A stretch of DNA of 64,000 nucleotides from assembly GCF_900112765.1 (NCBI RefSeq), contig NZ_FOMZ01000003.1:62001-126000 (forward strand), given 5' to 3'. The notes beneath the pieces are model-generated. The model was not told where the DNA came from and searched no databases. It worked only from the letters and a program-made list of their open reading frames with translations. Every line of letters begins with the position of its first letter. Positions within the stretch are counted from its first letter, which is position 1. Shown here piece by piece: positions 47,209 through 56,478 of this stretch. This stretch comes from Actinopolyspora alba. Lineage in GTDB: Bacteria > Actinomycetota > Actinomycetes > Mycobacteriales > Pseudonocardiaceae. Made by a program: the position numbers and the translations under genes.

Positions 47209-49446
47209 TCAGCGACGTGCCGTGGGCCTTCGACGCGCGGGCAGCCGCAGTACCGACTTCGGCAGCAGTCGCTCCCGGAACCCGAGGGGTCTGGCCGTCC
47301 GCAGGCCCGCCCTGGCCCGGTGCAGGATCTCGAGCGGTGACGCGGTCTCGCGCCGCCCCGGCGGGCCGTACCTTTCCCGCTCCACGGCGCTCGCCAGTTC
47401 GTGCCAGGCTCCCCGCTGTTCCGGGGGCATCTCGTACTTCCCGCTGATCCGGTCGGCGGTACGACGCGGGGTTTCGCCCGGTGGGGTGAGTTCGCCCCGG
47501 TCCGTGGCTTCGTCGAGCAGTTCCCGCCACGCGTTCTCGGCCGCTCCGAGGCCACTCGCGGCTATCATGCTCGATCGTCTTCCGCGCCGCAGTGACCGCA
47601 GTACCGCGGGCGTGCCGGTACCCGCCACCAGTATCGCCAGTGTCGTGCCGCCGAGCAGCAGTATACCGAGCGGTATGTCGGATCCTGTCGAATCACCCGA
47701 ACCCGCTCGCGGATCCCCCTGGTGTTGTGTCCCGTCGTTCCGCTGGGTCGGAGTCGTGGTCCGCTCACTCGTGGCGGTGGCCTCCCCTTCGTCCTCCTGC
47801 TGGGCAGCGGTGGGATCGAGGTACGAAGGTGTGGAACCGCGGCCGTCCGCCAGCGGGGTCGGATCGAAGGTCACCCAGCCGTGGCCGGGAAAGTGCGCTT
47901 CCACCCATGCGTGCGCGTCCTCGGTGGTGATCACGCGTTCGTCGCCCCGGGGCCGTCCCGAGGTGAACCCGACGGCGACGCGGGAAGGAATGCCGACCTC
48001 CCGCAGCAGTACCGCCATGGCGGAGGCGAACTGCTCGCAATAACCCCGTTTGCCCCGGAACAGGAAGTCCTCCAGCGCACTGTGCGAGGAAGCAGGCGCT
48101 GTCCGCAGTTCGTAGCTGAAACCGTTCGCCGGATCGGTGAAATAGTTGTTCAACGCGAGGGCCTTGTCGAACCGGTTGTCCGCGTTCGCCGTTATGCGCC
48201 GAGCCAGCTCGCGTACCCGCTTCCCGGCACCACTGGTGGCGAGATAGGCCCGATCGACCGAGGAGTTTCCCGAGGAGGCCCGCAGTTCCGCCTTGCTCGG
48301 GTCGGGGAGGACGGCCAGTTCGGTGTAGCTTTCGGTGTCGTCGGTTTCCCGGGTGAAGACCATTCCGGAATCGGGGTCGTAACGCCAGTCGTCACCTATG
48401 CCGGAGACCTGGCGAGGTACCCCGAACACCGGTAACCAGGCATCGCGGTAGCCCACCGGCTCGATCTCGATCCGCTTCGGGGGTGTCGTCGACCGCTCCG
48501 TTCCGGGGGGTGTGGGAAGCCGGCCCTGTGCGGGAACGCCTTCGGAGAGCCTGCCGAGTCGCCAGCCCTGCTCCGGTTCGAAGCGACTCAGCGTCATCGC
48601 ACGCAGGTAGGTTTCCCTGGGCAACCCCTCCACCCGGAACAGCTCCACTTCCTCGTCGCGTGTCAGTTGACCGCGCAACGAGGTGAACGGGCGCAGTCCG
48701 ATCTCGCCGGTGTCCGGTGCTGTCGGGTTTCGGTCGGCCCCCGGAATCCTGCCTTGCGTCCCCACCCCGGTGAAGACCGCGCCCGCCAGCAAACCGACCA
48801 CGGAGGCCATGGCCGGGACGGTGACGACCTCGGAGATCCGCCGAGCGGAAACCCCATCTCCCCGCCTCGATCGCGGGAGTCCCACCCCGAGCGGCAGCAG
48901 GGCGGCGAATCCCAGGGCACTGCCCACGAAAACCCACCACGGCAACATCCGATCGGCCAGTGACGCGGGGATCGCGAACATGCACAGCAGCACCAGCCCC
49001 GCCACGGCCGGCGCACGGCAGGTGACGGCGATCCGATCAACCAGGATCGTGACCGTTCCGATCCCCGAACAGATCAGAGCCACTATGGCGGTCTCCGCCG
49101 GGACGGGCGGTATCCCGGTACGGATCACTTCGACCGCTTCGCCGAGCAGGTGCGAGAACTCATCGAAGGTCGTGGGAGTGGGAACCAGCCCGAGAACACC
49201 GTGGTCGCCGAACAGTGCCGTGAGCATCACGACCAGCGTGGCGAGCTGCACCGGCAGACCCCACCACGAGTCACGCCTCATGCGGAGCGCGATTCCGGTT
49301 CCGGCCACGGCCGTGGCCGTCAGCACGGCGGGCGGGAACCACCTCCAGTCGGCGAGCACAACCGAAAAGGAGGTGGAGGTCAGCAGTACGGCCAGCAGGG
49401 CGAGTACACCGGTGGTGGAGCGACGGTCGGTTTCGGTCCGGTTCAT
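47209..49446 (-). CDS. Transglutaminase-like membrane protein (TgpA/DUF3488 type)
   Basis: 745 residues. About six N-terminal membrane helices are followed by a DUF3488 linker and an extracytoplasmic transglutaminase core: catalytic Cys in 'RGYCEQFASAMAVLLREVG' near residue 469, His in 'TTEDAHAWVEAHFPGHG', Asp in 'WVTFDPTPLADG'. One more membrane helix ('LGILLLGGTTLAILVAGTGT') and a cytoplasmic DUF4129-like tail close it. ATG 49446 overlaps the stop of the DUF58 gene (ATGA). The MoxR-DUF58-transglutaminase trio is widespread; its substrate is unknown. Confidence 0.9.
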   Translation of the reverse strand: MNRTETDRRSTTGVLALLAVLLTSTSFSVVLADWRWFPPAVLTATAVAGTGIALRMRRDSWWGLPVQLATLVVMLTALFGDHGVLGLVPTPTTFDEFSHLLGEAVEVIRTGIPPVPAETAIVALICSGIGTVTILVDRIAVTCRAPAVAGLVLLCMFAIPASLADRMLPWWVFVGSALGFAALLPLGVGLPRSRRGDGVSARRISEVVTVPAMASVVGLLAGAVFTGVGTQGRIPGADRNPTAPDTGEIGLRPFTSLRGQLTRDEEVELFRVEGLPRETYLRAMTLSRFEPEQGWRLGRLSEGVPAQGRLPTPPGTERSTTPPKRIEIEPVGYRDAWLPVFGVPRQVSGIGDDWRYDPDSGMVFTRETDDTESYTELAVLPDPSKAELRASSGNSSVDRAYLATSGAGKRVRELARRITANADNRFDKALALNNYFTDPANGFSYELRTAPASSHSALEDFLFRGKRGYCEQFASAMAVLLREVGIPSRVAVGFTSGRPRGDERVITTEDAHAWVEAHFPGHGWVTFDPTPLADGRGSTPSYLDPTAAQQEDEGEATATSERTTTPTQRNDGTQHQGDPRAGSGDSTGSDIPLGILLLGGTTLAILVAGTGTPAVLRSLRRGRRSSMIAASGLGAAENAWRELLDEATDRGELTPPGETPRRTADRISGKYEMPPEQRGAWHELASAVERERYGPPGRRETASPLEILHRARAGLRTARPLGFRERLLPKSVLRLPARRRPTARR

Positions 49447-50705
49447 CGGTCCGTCCGCGCGATGTCCGGGGAAACGGTCTGTTCGCAAAGGTTCTCCCAC
49501 ACGCGTGGTATCGGAGTCGTCGATCCGTCGACCGTGGTGACTGTCCATCCCGCGCCGCGCAGTCGTCGTGCCACAGCCGACTGGCCACCCTCCTTGCCGT
49601 CGGTGTTCCACCCCGCCACGTTCAGCAGCAGCGCCAGACTGCGCGCACCCGCGGGACGGAGTGAGGCCAGTTCGTCGGCGCCCGCGAGAGTCGTGCGCCC
49701 CAGTACCGCCACCAGGTCCTGCCCACGGGCCGGATCCTCACCCCCGGCGAGATCACGCCTACCGGAGGGTTGCAGCGCCGCCAGCGCCTCCAGCAGGAGC
49801 GCCTCGTTCACCTCGACGTCGAGCCGACTGCTCCGGTGATCGTCGCCCGGTATCGGATCCCCTCCCGCGCCCACCAGTCGTAGCCGCCGATCGCTGTCGT
49901 GCAGGTGGGCGCATATGCTCGCCGCCGCGGAAACCGCCCATTCCAAACTGGAGTGTTTGCCCACCCCGCGATGCGCGGCGGCCCGTTGGTCGAGCAGTAC
50001 GGTCGTCCCGCCGCGTTCCGCGCGTTCCTCGGTACGGACCATCAGCTCGTCGCGTCGTGCTGTCGTCTTCCAGTGCACCCTGCGGATGTCGTCACCCTGC
50101 CGGTACTCCCGCACTGTGCTGTCATCGGTCCCCTCACCGGCGCGGGCCCTGCCGGAACCGGGCTCCCCCGTTCCGGTGCCGAATCCGGCGGGCAGCCCGG
50201 TCAACTCGAATACGCGCGGTACGACGGTCAACCGGGTCGTGGTCAGGAGTTCCCTGTCGAAGGCCGAGAGCCCGAACGGATCTCCCGAGCGGCAGCGCAA
50301 CGGCCCGATCCGGTGCACGCCCCGGAGCTCGGCGTGGATCGTGTACTCCACGGTCGTTCCGCCGCGTCCCGGAGACCGGTCGAGTGCTCGGTACGCATCA
50401 CCGCCCAGGGTGCTCGGAACGCTGTCGGTCAGCTCCGTCGCACCGACCGGCGTGCCGGAGCGGGAGCTCAACCACAGCCGCACGGTGGTGGGGGTGTCGA
50501 CCTCGGTCCGCCACGGTTCCAGCTCACGCCGTGCCGCGAGTCCCCTTCCGCCGCGTGCCGCGAAGGCGGTGGCGAGCAACGGCAGTGCGGCGAGGAACAC
50601 CGCCACTCGGAGCAGGTCGCGCTCGTCGAGAACCAACGAGCAGATCGCCGATGCGACGGCCGCGGCCAGCAGGCACCGGCCACGGATGGTCAAGCCGGAC
50701 AACAC
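49443..50705 (-). CDS. DUF58 domain protein
   Basis: 420 residues. Two N-terminal membrane segments ('RCLLAAAVASAICSLVL' and 'VAVFLAALPLLATAFAARGG') and the DUF58 signature 'VREYRQGDDIRRVHWKTTAR' 'RDELMVRTEE' in the middle identify the family. The C-terminal half is a degenerate von Willebrand A-like fold. GTG 50705 lies four bases after the MoxR stop. It sits between its usual partners, and may be the substrate or adaptor of the MoxR ATPase (inference). Confidence 0.9.
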   Translation of the reverse strand: MLSGLTIRGRCLLAAAVASAICSLVLDERDLLRVAVFLAALPLLATAFAARGGRGLAARRELEPWRTEVDTPTTVRLWLSSRSGTPVGATELTDSVPSTLGGDAYRALDRSPGRGGTTVEYTIHAELRGVHRIGPLRCRSGDPFGLSAFDRELLTTTRLTVVPRVFELTGLPAGFGTGTGEPGSGRARAGEGTDDSTVREYRQGDDIRRVHWKTTARRDELMVRTEERAERGGTTVLLDQRAAAHRGVGKHSSLEWAVSAAASICAHLHDSDRRLRLVGAGGDPIPGDDHRSSRLDVEVNEALLLEALAALQPSGRRDLAGGEDPARGQDLVAVLGRTTLAGADELASLRPAGARSLALLLNVAGWNTDGKEGGQSAVARRLRGAGWTVTTVDGSTTPIPRVWENLCEQTVSPDIARTDR

Positions 50706-50709
50706 GGGA

Positions 50710-51780
50710 TCACCGTCGCCGAAGTCGCTCGGTACCCCGCGGTACCGGTACTCGATCCAGCAGTCGGCCGATCAGATCGGCTCCGCTCTGCCGCGCCGCG
50801 CGGGCCTCGCCGCTGAGCACCAGTCGGTGTGCGAGTACCGGCACGGCCACGGCCTGGATGTCGTCGGGAACGACGAACTCCCGTCCCTCGATGGCGGCCT
50901 GTGCCCGGGCCGCGTGGATCAGCTGCAGGGTGGCTCGTGGGGACGCTCCCAGCCGCAGCTCGGCCAGATCGCGAGTGGCCGCCACCAGGTCGATCGCGTA
51001 GCGGCGCACCTCGACCGCGACGTGGATCCCGCCCACCGCCGCCAGCAGCTCGGCCACTTCGGCGGCGTCGGTGACGGGTTCCAGCTTGTCCAGCGGATCG
51101 GAGGCGGCGCGTTCGTCGACCATCGCCAACTCCGCGGTGGGGTCCGGATAACCGATGGAGATCTTGCAGGTGAACCGGTCGCGCTGCGCTTCGGGAAGGG
51201 TGTAGGTGCCCTCCAGCTCGACCGGGTTCTGGGTGGCTATGACCATGAACGGGATCGCCAGCTCGTAACTGTGGCCGTCCACGGTTACCTGGTTCTCCTC
51301 CATGCATTCCAGCAGTGCCGACTGGGTTTTCGGCGAGGCCCGGTTGATCTCGTCACCGACCACGATGTTCGCGAACACCGGTCCTTCCCGGAACTCGAAT
51401 TTCTCGGTGCCCCGGTTGTAGATCGACACCCCGGTGACGTCGCTCGGCAGCAGGTCCGGGGTGAACTGGATCCTGCTGGCGGTGCAGTCCACGGAACGTG
51501 CGAGTGCCTTGGCCAACGAGGTCTTGCCCACGCCGGGCACGTCCTCCACGAGCAGATGTCCGCGCGCCAGCAGCGTCACCATGGCGAGCCGGACCACTTC
51601 GGGCTTCCCGACCAGCACGCTTTCCACGTTGGTGGTGATGCGTCGCAACGTGTCGTGCATCCACTCGATGGGGACGTCGTGCGGGATGTCAGGTGTGTTC
51701 TCGCCCGCCGGGTTCCGCGCCGTCTCGCTGTCGGCCGTGGTGGGCGCTGCGCCGTTCGTTGTGTTCCTCTCCGGCCTCAA
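50710..51780 (-). CDS. MoxR-family AAA+ ATPase
   Basis: 356 residues. Walker A 'LLVEDVPGVGKTSLAKALAR', Walker B 'ANIVVGDEINRASPKTQSAL', and 'FMVIATQNPVELEGTYTLPE' 'AQRDRF' (sensor 1 and the family signature) are all intact. It is a chaperone-like ATPase that acts with DUF58/VWA proteins. Two TTG codons (51783 and 51780) follow GGAGG at 51785-51789; the second gives the more usable spacing, though only four bases. First gene of the three-gene minus-strand operon. Confidence 0.92.
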   Translation of the reverse strand: MRPERNTTNGAAPTTADSETARNPAGENTPDIPHDVPIEWMHDTLRRITTNVESVLVGKPEVVRLAMVTLLARGHLLVEDVPGVGKTSLAKALARSVDCTASRIQFTPDLLPSDVTGVSIYNRGTEKFEFREGPVFANIVVGDEINRASPKTQSALLECMEENQVTVDGHSYELAIPFMVIATQNPVELEGTYTLPEAQRDRFTCKISIGYPDPTAELAMVDERAASDPLDKLEPVTDAAEVAELLAAVGGIHVAVEVRRYAIDLVAATRDLAELRLGASPRATLQLIHAARAQAAIEGREFVVPDDIQAVAVPVLAHRLVLSGEARAARQSGADLIGRLLDRVPVPRGTERLRRR

Positions 51781-52077
51781 CAAACCTCCAGATACCGTTC
51801 CGCCCGGATCGTCACAGCCGGACGTGCTGCCACGAGTGGACCCGTACTACCGCGGTCGGGGCGTCCACGGCCGTTCGCGGTGTTGCCACGCACCTCGCCG
51901 GAAGTCTCTCAGACCCGGTGTAAGTGGTGAGTGTGCGTACAACTCACCACGAGCTCCCCGCCGCGACCCAACGCCCGTGTGAGGGTGGAGGTCTCTCGTC
52001 GGCGCTCCACGCGGCAGCCGCGACCGCGAACTCCGATCCGCGTCCCTCCGGAGCGCCGTGTGGCCCGGCGTTTCCGG

Positions 52078-52120
52078 TTGACGGCGAAAAGGGGTGGGGT
52101 AATGTGGCCTCCGAGTGGGG
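52078..52120 (+). promoter_or_regulatory. mra-type promoter with MraZ-box-like repeats, but no mraZ
   Basis: TTGACG (52078-52083) and TAATGT (52100-52105), spacer 16, form a credible promoter. GTGGGG occurs at 52094-52099 and 52115-52120, with GTGGCC at 52104-52109, giving 10-11 base spacing like MraZ boxes (T-G-G-G-N repeats). No mraZ frame follows; rsmH starts 395 bases later. The rest of the 734-base gap (51781-52514) shows nothing recognisable. Confidence 0.55.
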
Positions 52121-52514
52121 ATTTTCGATTTCGCCGTTCCGGCGGAATCGAACCGGCGGGGCGATCGAGACGTGCGGGATTCGCGCCGGTGGTCCCGTGA
52201 GGGGTGGCTTCCGGGAGTCCCGGCCGAATTGGCCCGGTTTCCGGTCCGCGGGGGGTGGTTTCCGATGAGTCTCGCCGGTCGTGGTCACGGGTTCGAAGAC
52301 GTCGGAGACCGGAACTCGGCCGTGCTGCCGCACCGCGTTCCGCTCCGTGAGTTCGTCGCCCCGGCCGGCCTCCGATGCGTTGTCCCGGCGGTCGGCTCGG
52401 ACAGCTCGGGGGCGGCCGGGAGGAGCCGATCGCTTCGCCCGGGATCGTGAACATTTCTCGTGAATCGCCGCCCCGCCCGGCACGACCCGATCGGAACAGG
52501 AAGGAAAGGCCAGC

Positions 52515-53537
52515 GTGCCAGACAACCCCGAACCCGCTGCCGAACACGAGCGGGAATTCACCGAGGGGAAGCCCGATCCGGAAGCGGCACAGCAGCGGCA
52601 TCTTCCCGTCCTGTTGGAACGAACCGTGGAGTTGTTCGAACCCGTGTTGCGGGACCGCCCAACCACGGTGCTGGATGCCACACTCGGCATGGGGGGACAC
52701 ACCGAGGCGTTGTTGCGTGCGTTTCCCGACGTGACCGTGATCGGCGTGGATCGTGACCCGGAGGCCCTCCGGTTGGCTCGGCGGCGCCTCGCGGAATACG
52801 GACAACGTGTGCGGCTGGTGCACGGGGTGGATGATCAACTGGACGAGATCCTGGCCGAACAGGGGATATCCGAACTCGACGGTGTGCTGTTCGATCTCGG
52901 CGTCTCCTCGCTGCAGCTCGACGAGTCCGAACGCGGTTTCTCCTACGCCAGGGACGCGCCACTGGACATGCGCATGGACACCACCACCGGCCGGACAGCC
53001 GCCGACGTGCTCAACACCGCTTCGCGCACCGAACTGATCCGGATACTTCGGGAGTACGGCGAGGAGAAGTTCGCCGCCCGAATCGCGTCGGAAGTCGTGC
53101 GGGCTCGTGAGGTCGAGCCGTTCGACAACAGCGCGCGGCTGGTGCGGTTGATCTACGACAGCGTTCCCGCCGCGGCCAGGCGGACCGGCGGCCATCCGGC
53201 CAAACGGACCTTCCAAGCACTTCGCATCGAGGTCAACGGCGAGCTCGAGGTGCTGCGACGGGCTCTTCCAGCGGCCGTCGACGCGCTCAGCGGCGGTGGT
53301 CGCATCGTGGTGCTGTCCTACCACTCGCTCGAGGACCGGGCCGTCAAGCGGGTCTTCGCCGAACGGGCCAAATCGCGTACCCCGGTCGACCTGCCGGTCG
53401 AACTTCCCGGTCACGGACCACAGCTGCGGCTGCTCACGCGTGGTGCCGAGTTCGCCGACGAGACGGAGGCGGCCGCCAACCCCAGAGCGAGCTCGGTGCG
53501 ACTGCGCGCGGCCGAGCGGATCGAGGAGACGCCATGA
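52515..53537 (+). CDS. rsmH: 16S rRNA (cytosine(1402)-N4)-methyltransferase
   Basis: 340 residues. '[17 protein letters not shown]', '[20 protein letters not shown]' (SAM motif I), '[18 protein letters not shown]' and '[20 protein letters not shown]' are RsmH/MraW signatures; '[20 protein letters not shown]' and '[20 protein letters not shown]' follow. It modifies C1402 in the ribosomal P site. GTG 52515 follows AGGAAGGAAAGG. In relatives mraZ lies just before it; here it is absent. The stop overlaps the ftsL-like ATG. Confidence 0.95.
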   Translation: MPDNPEPAAEHEREFTEGKPDPEAAQQRHLPVLLERTVELFEPVLRDRPTTVLDATLGMGGHTEALLRAFPDVTVIGVDRDPEALRLARRRLAEYGQRVRLVHGVDDQLDEILAEQGISELDGVLFDLGVSSLQLDESERGFSYARDAPLDMRMDTTTGRTAADVLNTASRTELIRILREYGEEKFAARIASEVVRAREVEPFDNSARLVRLIYDSVPAAARRTGGHPAKRTFQALRIEVNGELEVLRRALPAAVDALSGGGRIVVLSYHSLEDRAVKRVFAERAKSRTPVDLPVELPGHGPQLRLLTRGAEFADETEAAANPRASSVRLRAAERIEETP

Positions 53538-54328
53538 CGGCAGCCGCACGGGGCGGTGACCAGTCCGGCGGCAACGACCGCGGGAGGCGGCAGCGTACCG
53601 AGAACCGCAACGATTCCAAGGGAAGCGCTCGCGCGAACCGGCGGACGCACGTCCGATCCTCCTCGGGCGAACGCGCCTACGAACGCAAGCAGGAACGTGG
53701 CCGCCGTTCCTCGGAACGAGCCCCTTCCACCGGGAAGCAGCGACGATCGGCGGCGAGCGGTGGTGCCACCGGATCGCACGAGCCCTCCGCACGAGAGGTG
53801 CTGCTGGGGTCCGGGTTGCTGCGTTCCGGCAGGAACGCCCTGTCGTCGCTGAGCGAGCGGATCGCCACCTCCCGGGTTCCGTTCGTGGGCACGGTGGTGG
53901 TCGTGCTCGTCACGGGAATCGTGGCAACGCTGTGGCTCTCCATCGCCGCGGTGGGCAACTCGTACCACATGCAGGAGTCCAAGCAGCGTGTCCAGGCTCT
54001 GTCAGAACGCAAGGAGGATCTGTTGCGTTCGGTGAGCAGGATGAGCTCGATCTCCGAGATCAGACGCCGGGCCGAGCTGATGAACATGGTCCCGGTGTCC
54101 GAGGTCGCGCATCTGGTGCGGCAGCCCGACGGGTCGGTCAGGGTGGTCGGTGAGCCGCGACCGGCCGAGGAACCCGAGTCCGCGCCACAGGGGGAGAACA
54201 GCGCCCCGGAGGGGGACGAGGAACAAACAGGTGACGGTGATTCGTCCGGTCAGAGCCCACCGCAGCGGCGGGAAGAGTCTCCGGACGCCTCCGAGCAATC
54301 GTCGTCGAACGAAGCGTCGGTGGGGTGA
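53534..54328 (+). CDS. ftsL: FtsL-like cell-division protein
   Basis: 264 residues. A long basic disordered N-terminus (about 115 residues) precedes one transmembrane helix ('[20 protein letters not shown]') and a coiled coil ('[20 protein letters not shown]') ending '[20 protein letters not shown]', then an acidic Ser/Glu-rich tail. The bitopic layout, size and place between rsmH and ftsI identify it as the actinobacterial FtsL. It would bridge FtsQ/FtsB-type proteins and FtsW-FtsI at the septum. ATG overlaps the rsmH stop. Confidence 0.85.
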   Translation: MTAAARGGDQSGGNDRGRRQRTENRNDSKGSARANRRTHVRSSSGERAYERKQERGRRSSERAPSTGKQRRSAASGGATGSHEPSAREVLLGSGLLRSGRNALSSLSERIATSRVPFVGTVVVVLVTGIVATLWLSIAAVGNSYHMQESKQRVQALSERKEDLLRSVSRMSSISEIRRRAELMNMVPVSEVAHLVRQPDGSVRVVGEPRPAEEPESAPQGENSAPEGDEEQTGDGDSSGQSPPQRREESPDASEQSSSNEASVG

Positions 54329-56286
54329 CAGACATGGCTTCTCGTGACCGGCAGGGCGCCAAGCCCCGCCAGGCCGATCGTTCGAAGCGGACGCCGCGGC
54401 GTGGGACGGCCGCGAGCGGCGGCGCCAAGCTCGCTCGTGGCGGCGGTTCCACGCCTCGGCGACGTGGTCCGCGCAAATCTCGCTTCGGAGTGGCCTCCAA
54501 CAGACGGCGGTTCGGTATCGGCCGGATGCTGCTGGTGCTGGCGCTGGTGTCCGCCGGGGTGAAACTGGTCGTGATCCAGGGATTCGAGGCGAGCGCGCTG
54601 TCCGAACGGGCCGACGACCAGTTGCTCACCAAGACCACGATTCCCGCGCAGCGTGGTTCCATCCTGGACTCCGAGGGCAGGGTGCTCGCCTTCAGCAGCG
54701 AGTCCCGCAAGCTCTACGCCAATCCGAAACTGCTGGATCAGCAGCAGCGCAAGGCCCGCGTGGACAATTCCGAAGCGCCGACCGGGCCGGAGAAGAAGCG
54801 GAAGATCGCCGCCTACATCGACAAGGTGACCAACGGCAGGGTGAGTGAACGGGAAACCCTGCGGGCGTTGTTCTCGGACGAGCAGTTCCTCTACTTCGGC
54901 TCGTTGATCGATCCCGCGGTCGCCCGCGAGATCCACGACAAGTACCCGCAGATCGGTACCGAGTACAGAGCGATCCGGCAGTACCCGGCCGGATCGGTGG
55001 GCGCCGGTATCGTCGGTTCCGCTTCCTGGCGCAAGGGCAAGAACAAGATCCTGGGGAACGTGGGCCTGGAGAGTTCGCTGGACGGCACGCTCTCCGGTGA
55101 GGACGGTCTTCGGATCTCCCACACCGCTCACGGAAGCACCGGACTCGTCATCCCCGGCACCAAGCGCACCATCCGGCCGGCGGAGCCGGGCTCGGACGTC
55201 CGGCTGACCATCGACTCGGACCTGCAGTTCGTACTCGATCGGAAACTCGACTCCTACGTCCGGGAGGTCGGCGCGGAGGGCGGAAGCGCGGTCGTGCTGG
55301 ACTCGCGGACCGGCGAGGTGCGTGCCCTGGCCAACTCCGACCCCTCGGCCGATCCCTCGCAGGGTAGTCGTGCCTCCCGCCACCTGAGCAATCCGGCGGT
55401 CACCACTCCCTACGAACCCGGTTCGGTGAACAAGATCATCACGGCCGCCGGGGCCATCGAACACGGGATCATGCGGCCCGACAGTGTGCTGCGCGTGCCG
55501 CCGAAGATCGAGATGGGTGGTGCCACGGTCAGGGACGCCTGGCAACACGGCACCCTCCCGCTCACGTTCACCGGAGTGCTCGCCAAGTCGTCCAACGTGG
55601 GGACCCTGATGACGGCGAAGCGACTGGGCAAGGAGCGCTTCGGCGAGTTGGTGAAGAAGTTCGGGCTGGGCAGTGAGACCGGCATCGCCCTTCCCGGTGA
55701 GAGTTCCGGGGTCGTACCGCCGACCAAGCAGTGGTCGGACACCCGGTTCGCCAATCTGCCGATCGGCCAGGGGCTGTCCATGACAGTGCTGCAGATGGCC
55801 GGGATGTACCAGGCCATCGCCAACGACGGTGTGCGGATCCCACCGCGGGTGGTCGACTCGACCGTCGGACCGGAAGGCCGGGAGCACCAGCGGTCCGCCC
55901 CGCAAGGGGTTCGCGTCGTCAGCGAGCGAACCGCCGACACGGTCAAGAACATGCTGCGCGCGGTCGTGCAGGACGAGCGGGGACAACGCGGCACCGCGCC
56001 GCAGGCCGCGCTGGCCGGTTACCAGGTCTCCGGCAAGACGGGGACGGCGCAGCAGCCCGATCCCGAGTGCGACTGTTACAGCAACTCGCAGCACTGGGCG
56101 ACCTTCGCGGGGATACTGCCTGCCGACAACCCGAGGTACGTGATCGGAATCATGATCGACGATCCCGACGGGGGGCATCTCACCGCCGCTCCGCTCTTCC
56201 ACGACGTCGCGGCTGATCTGACACGTCGGTACGACATCCCGCTGTCCGGCGAACCGGCTCCGGAGATGACGCTGCGGGTGAGATAG
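54325..56286 (+). CDS. ftsI: Peptidoglycan transpeptidase FtsI (PBP3)
   Basis: 653 residues. A basic N-terminus and one membrane helix ('FGIGRMLLVLALVSAGVKLV') are followed by the PBP dimerisation domain ('PAQRGSILDSEGRVLAFS') and the transpeptidase with S-x-x-K 'EPGSVNKIITAAGAIEH', S-x-N 'LAKSSNVGTLMTAKRLG' and K-T-G 'YQVSGKTGTAQQPDPECDCY'. There are no PASTA domains. It crosslinks septal peptidoglycan with FtsW. GTG 54325 overlaps the ftsL stop (GTGA); ATG 54334 is an alternative start. Confidence 0.95.
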   Translation: MTDMASRDRQGAKPRQADRSKRTPRRGTAASGGAKLARGGGSTPRRRGPRKSRFGVASNRRRFGIGRMLLVLALVSAGVKLVVIQGFEASALSERADDQLLTKTTIPAQRGSILDSEGRVLAFSSESRKLYANPKLLDQQQRKARVDNSEAPTGPEKKRKIAAYIDKVTNGRVSERETLRALFSDEQFLYFGSLIDPAVAREIHDKYPQIGTEYRAIRQYPAGSVGAGIVGSASWRKGKNKILGNVGLESSLDGTLSGEDGLRISHTAHGSTGLVIPGTKRTIRPAEPGSDVRLTIDSDLQFVLDRKLDSYVREVGAEGGSAVVLDSRTGEVRALANSDPSADPSQGSRASRHLSNPAVTTPYEPGSVNKIITAAGAIEHGIMRPDSVLRVPPKIEMGGATVRDAWQHGTLPLTFTGVLAKSSNVGTLMTAKRLGKERFGELVKKFGLGSETGIALPGESSGVVPPTKQWSDTRFANLPIGQGLSMTVLQMAGMYQAIANDGVRIPPRVVDSTVGPEGREHQRSAPQGVRVVSERTADTVKNMLRAVVQDERGQRGTAPQAALAGYQVSGKTGTAQQPDPECDCYSNSQHWATFAGILPADNPRYVIGIMIDDPDGGHLTAAPLFHDVAADLTRRYDIPLSGEPAPEMTLRVR

Positions 56287-56443
56287 CCACCACGATGTCC
56301 CGGAGAGCTCGGCCCGCCTGCGCGCGAGCCGGGCGGCGAGCTGCCGGTGGTCATTCGTGGGGGAGGAACAGCGCTTCACTCGAACGAGTGGAAACCGTTC
56401 GAGCAGGCGAGACCACCTCGCGACGCACCTGCCTACCGTAAAG

Positions 56444-56471
56444 CCGCTCCGTGGAGCGGTACCGGTAACCT
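56444..56471 (+). promoter_or_regulatory. Internal dcw promoter of murE with inverted repeat
   Basis: TAACCT (56466-56471) is seven bases before the murE GTG and can serve as a -10 for a leaderless mRNA. CCGCTCC-GT-GGAGCGG (56444-56459) is an inverted repeat where the -35 would lie, either an operator or a weak terminator of the ftsI mRNA. Confidence 0.45.
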
Positions 56472-56478
56472 TTTTCCC

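Noticed and set aside
52115-52450. Plus-strand 111-codon frame in the rsmH leader, considered as mraZ
   Set aside because: It lacks the MraZ/AbrB features (D-x-K-G-R and the Y-x-R-Y-L-F-type segment); composition is Arg/Gly-rich noise.
51909-53792. 627-codon open frame antisense to rsmH
   Set aside because: Shadow of rsmH and the leader; the part over the leader shows no domain either.
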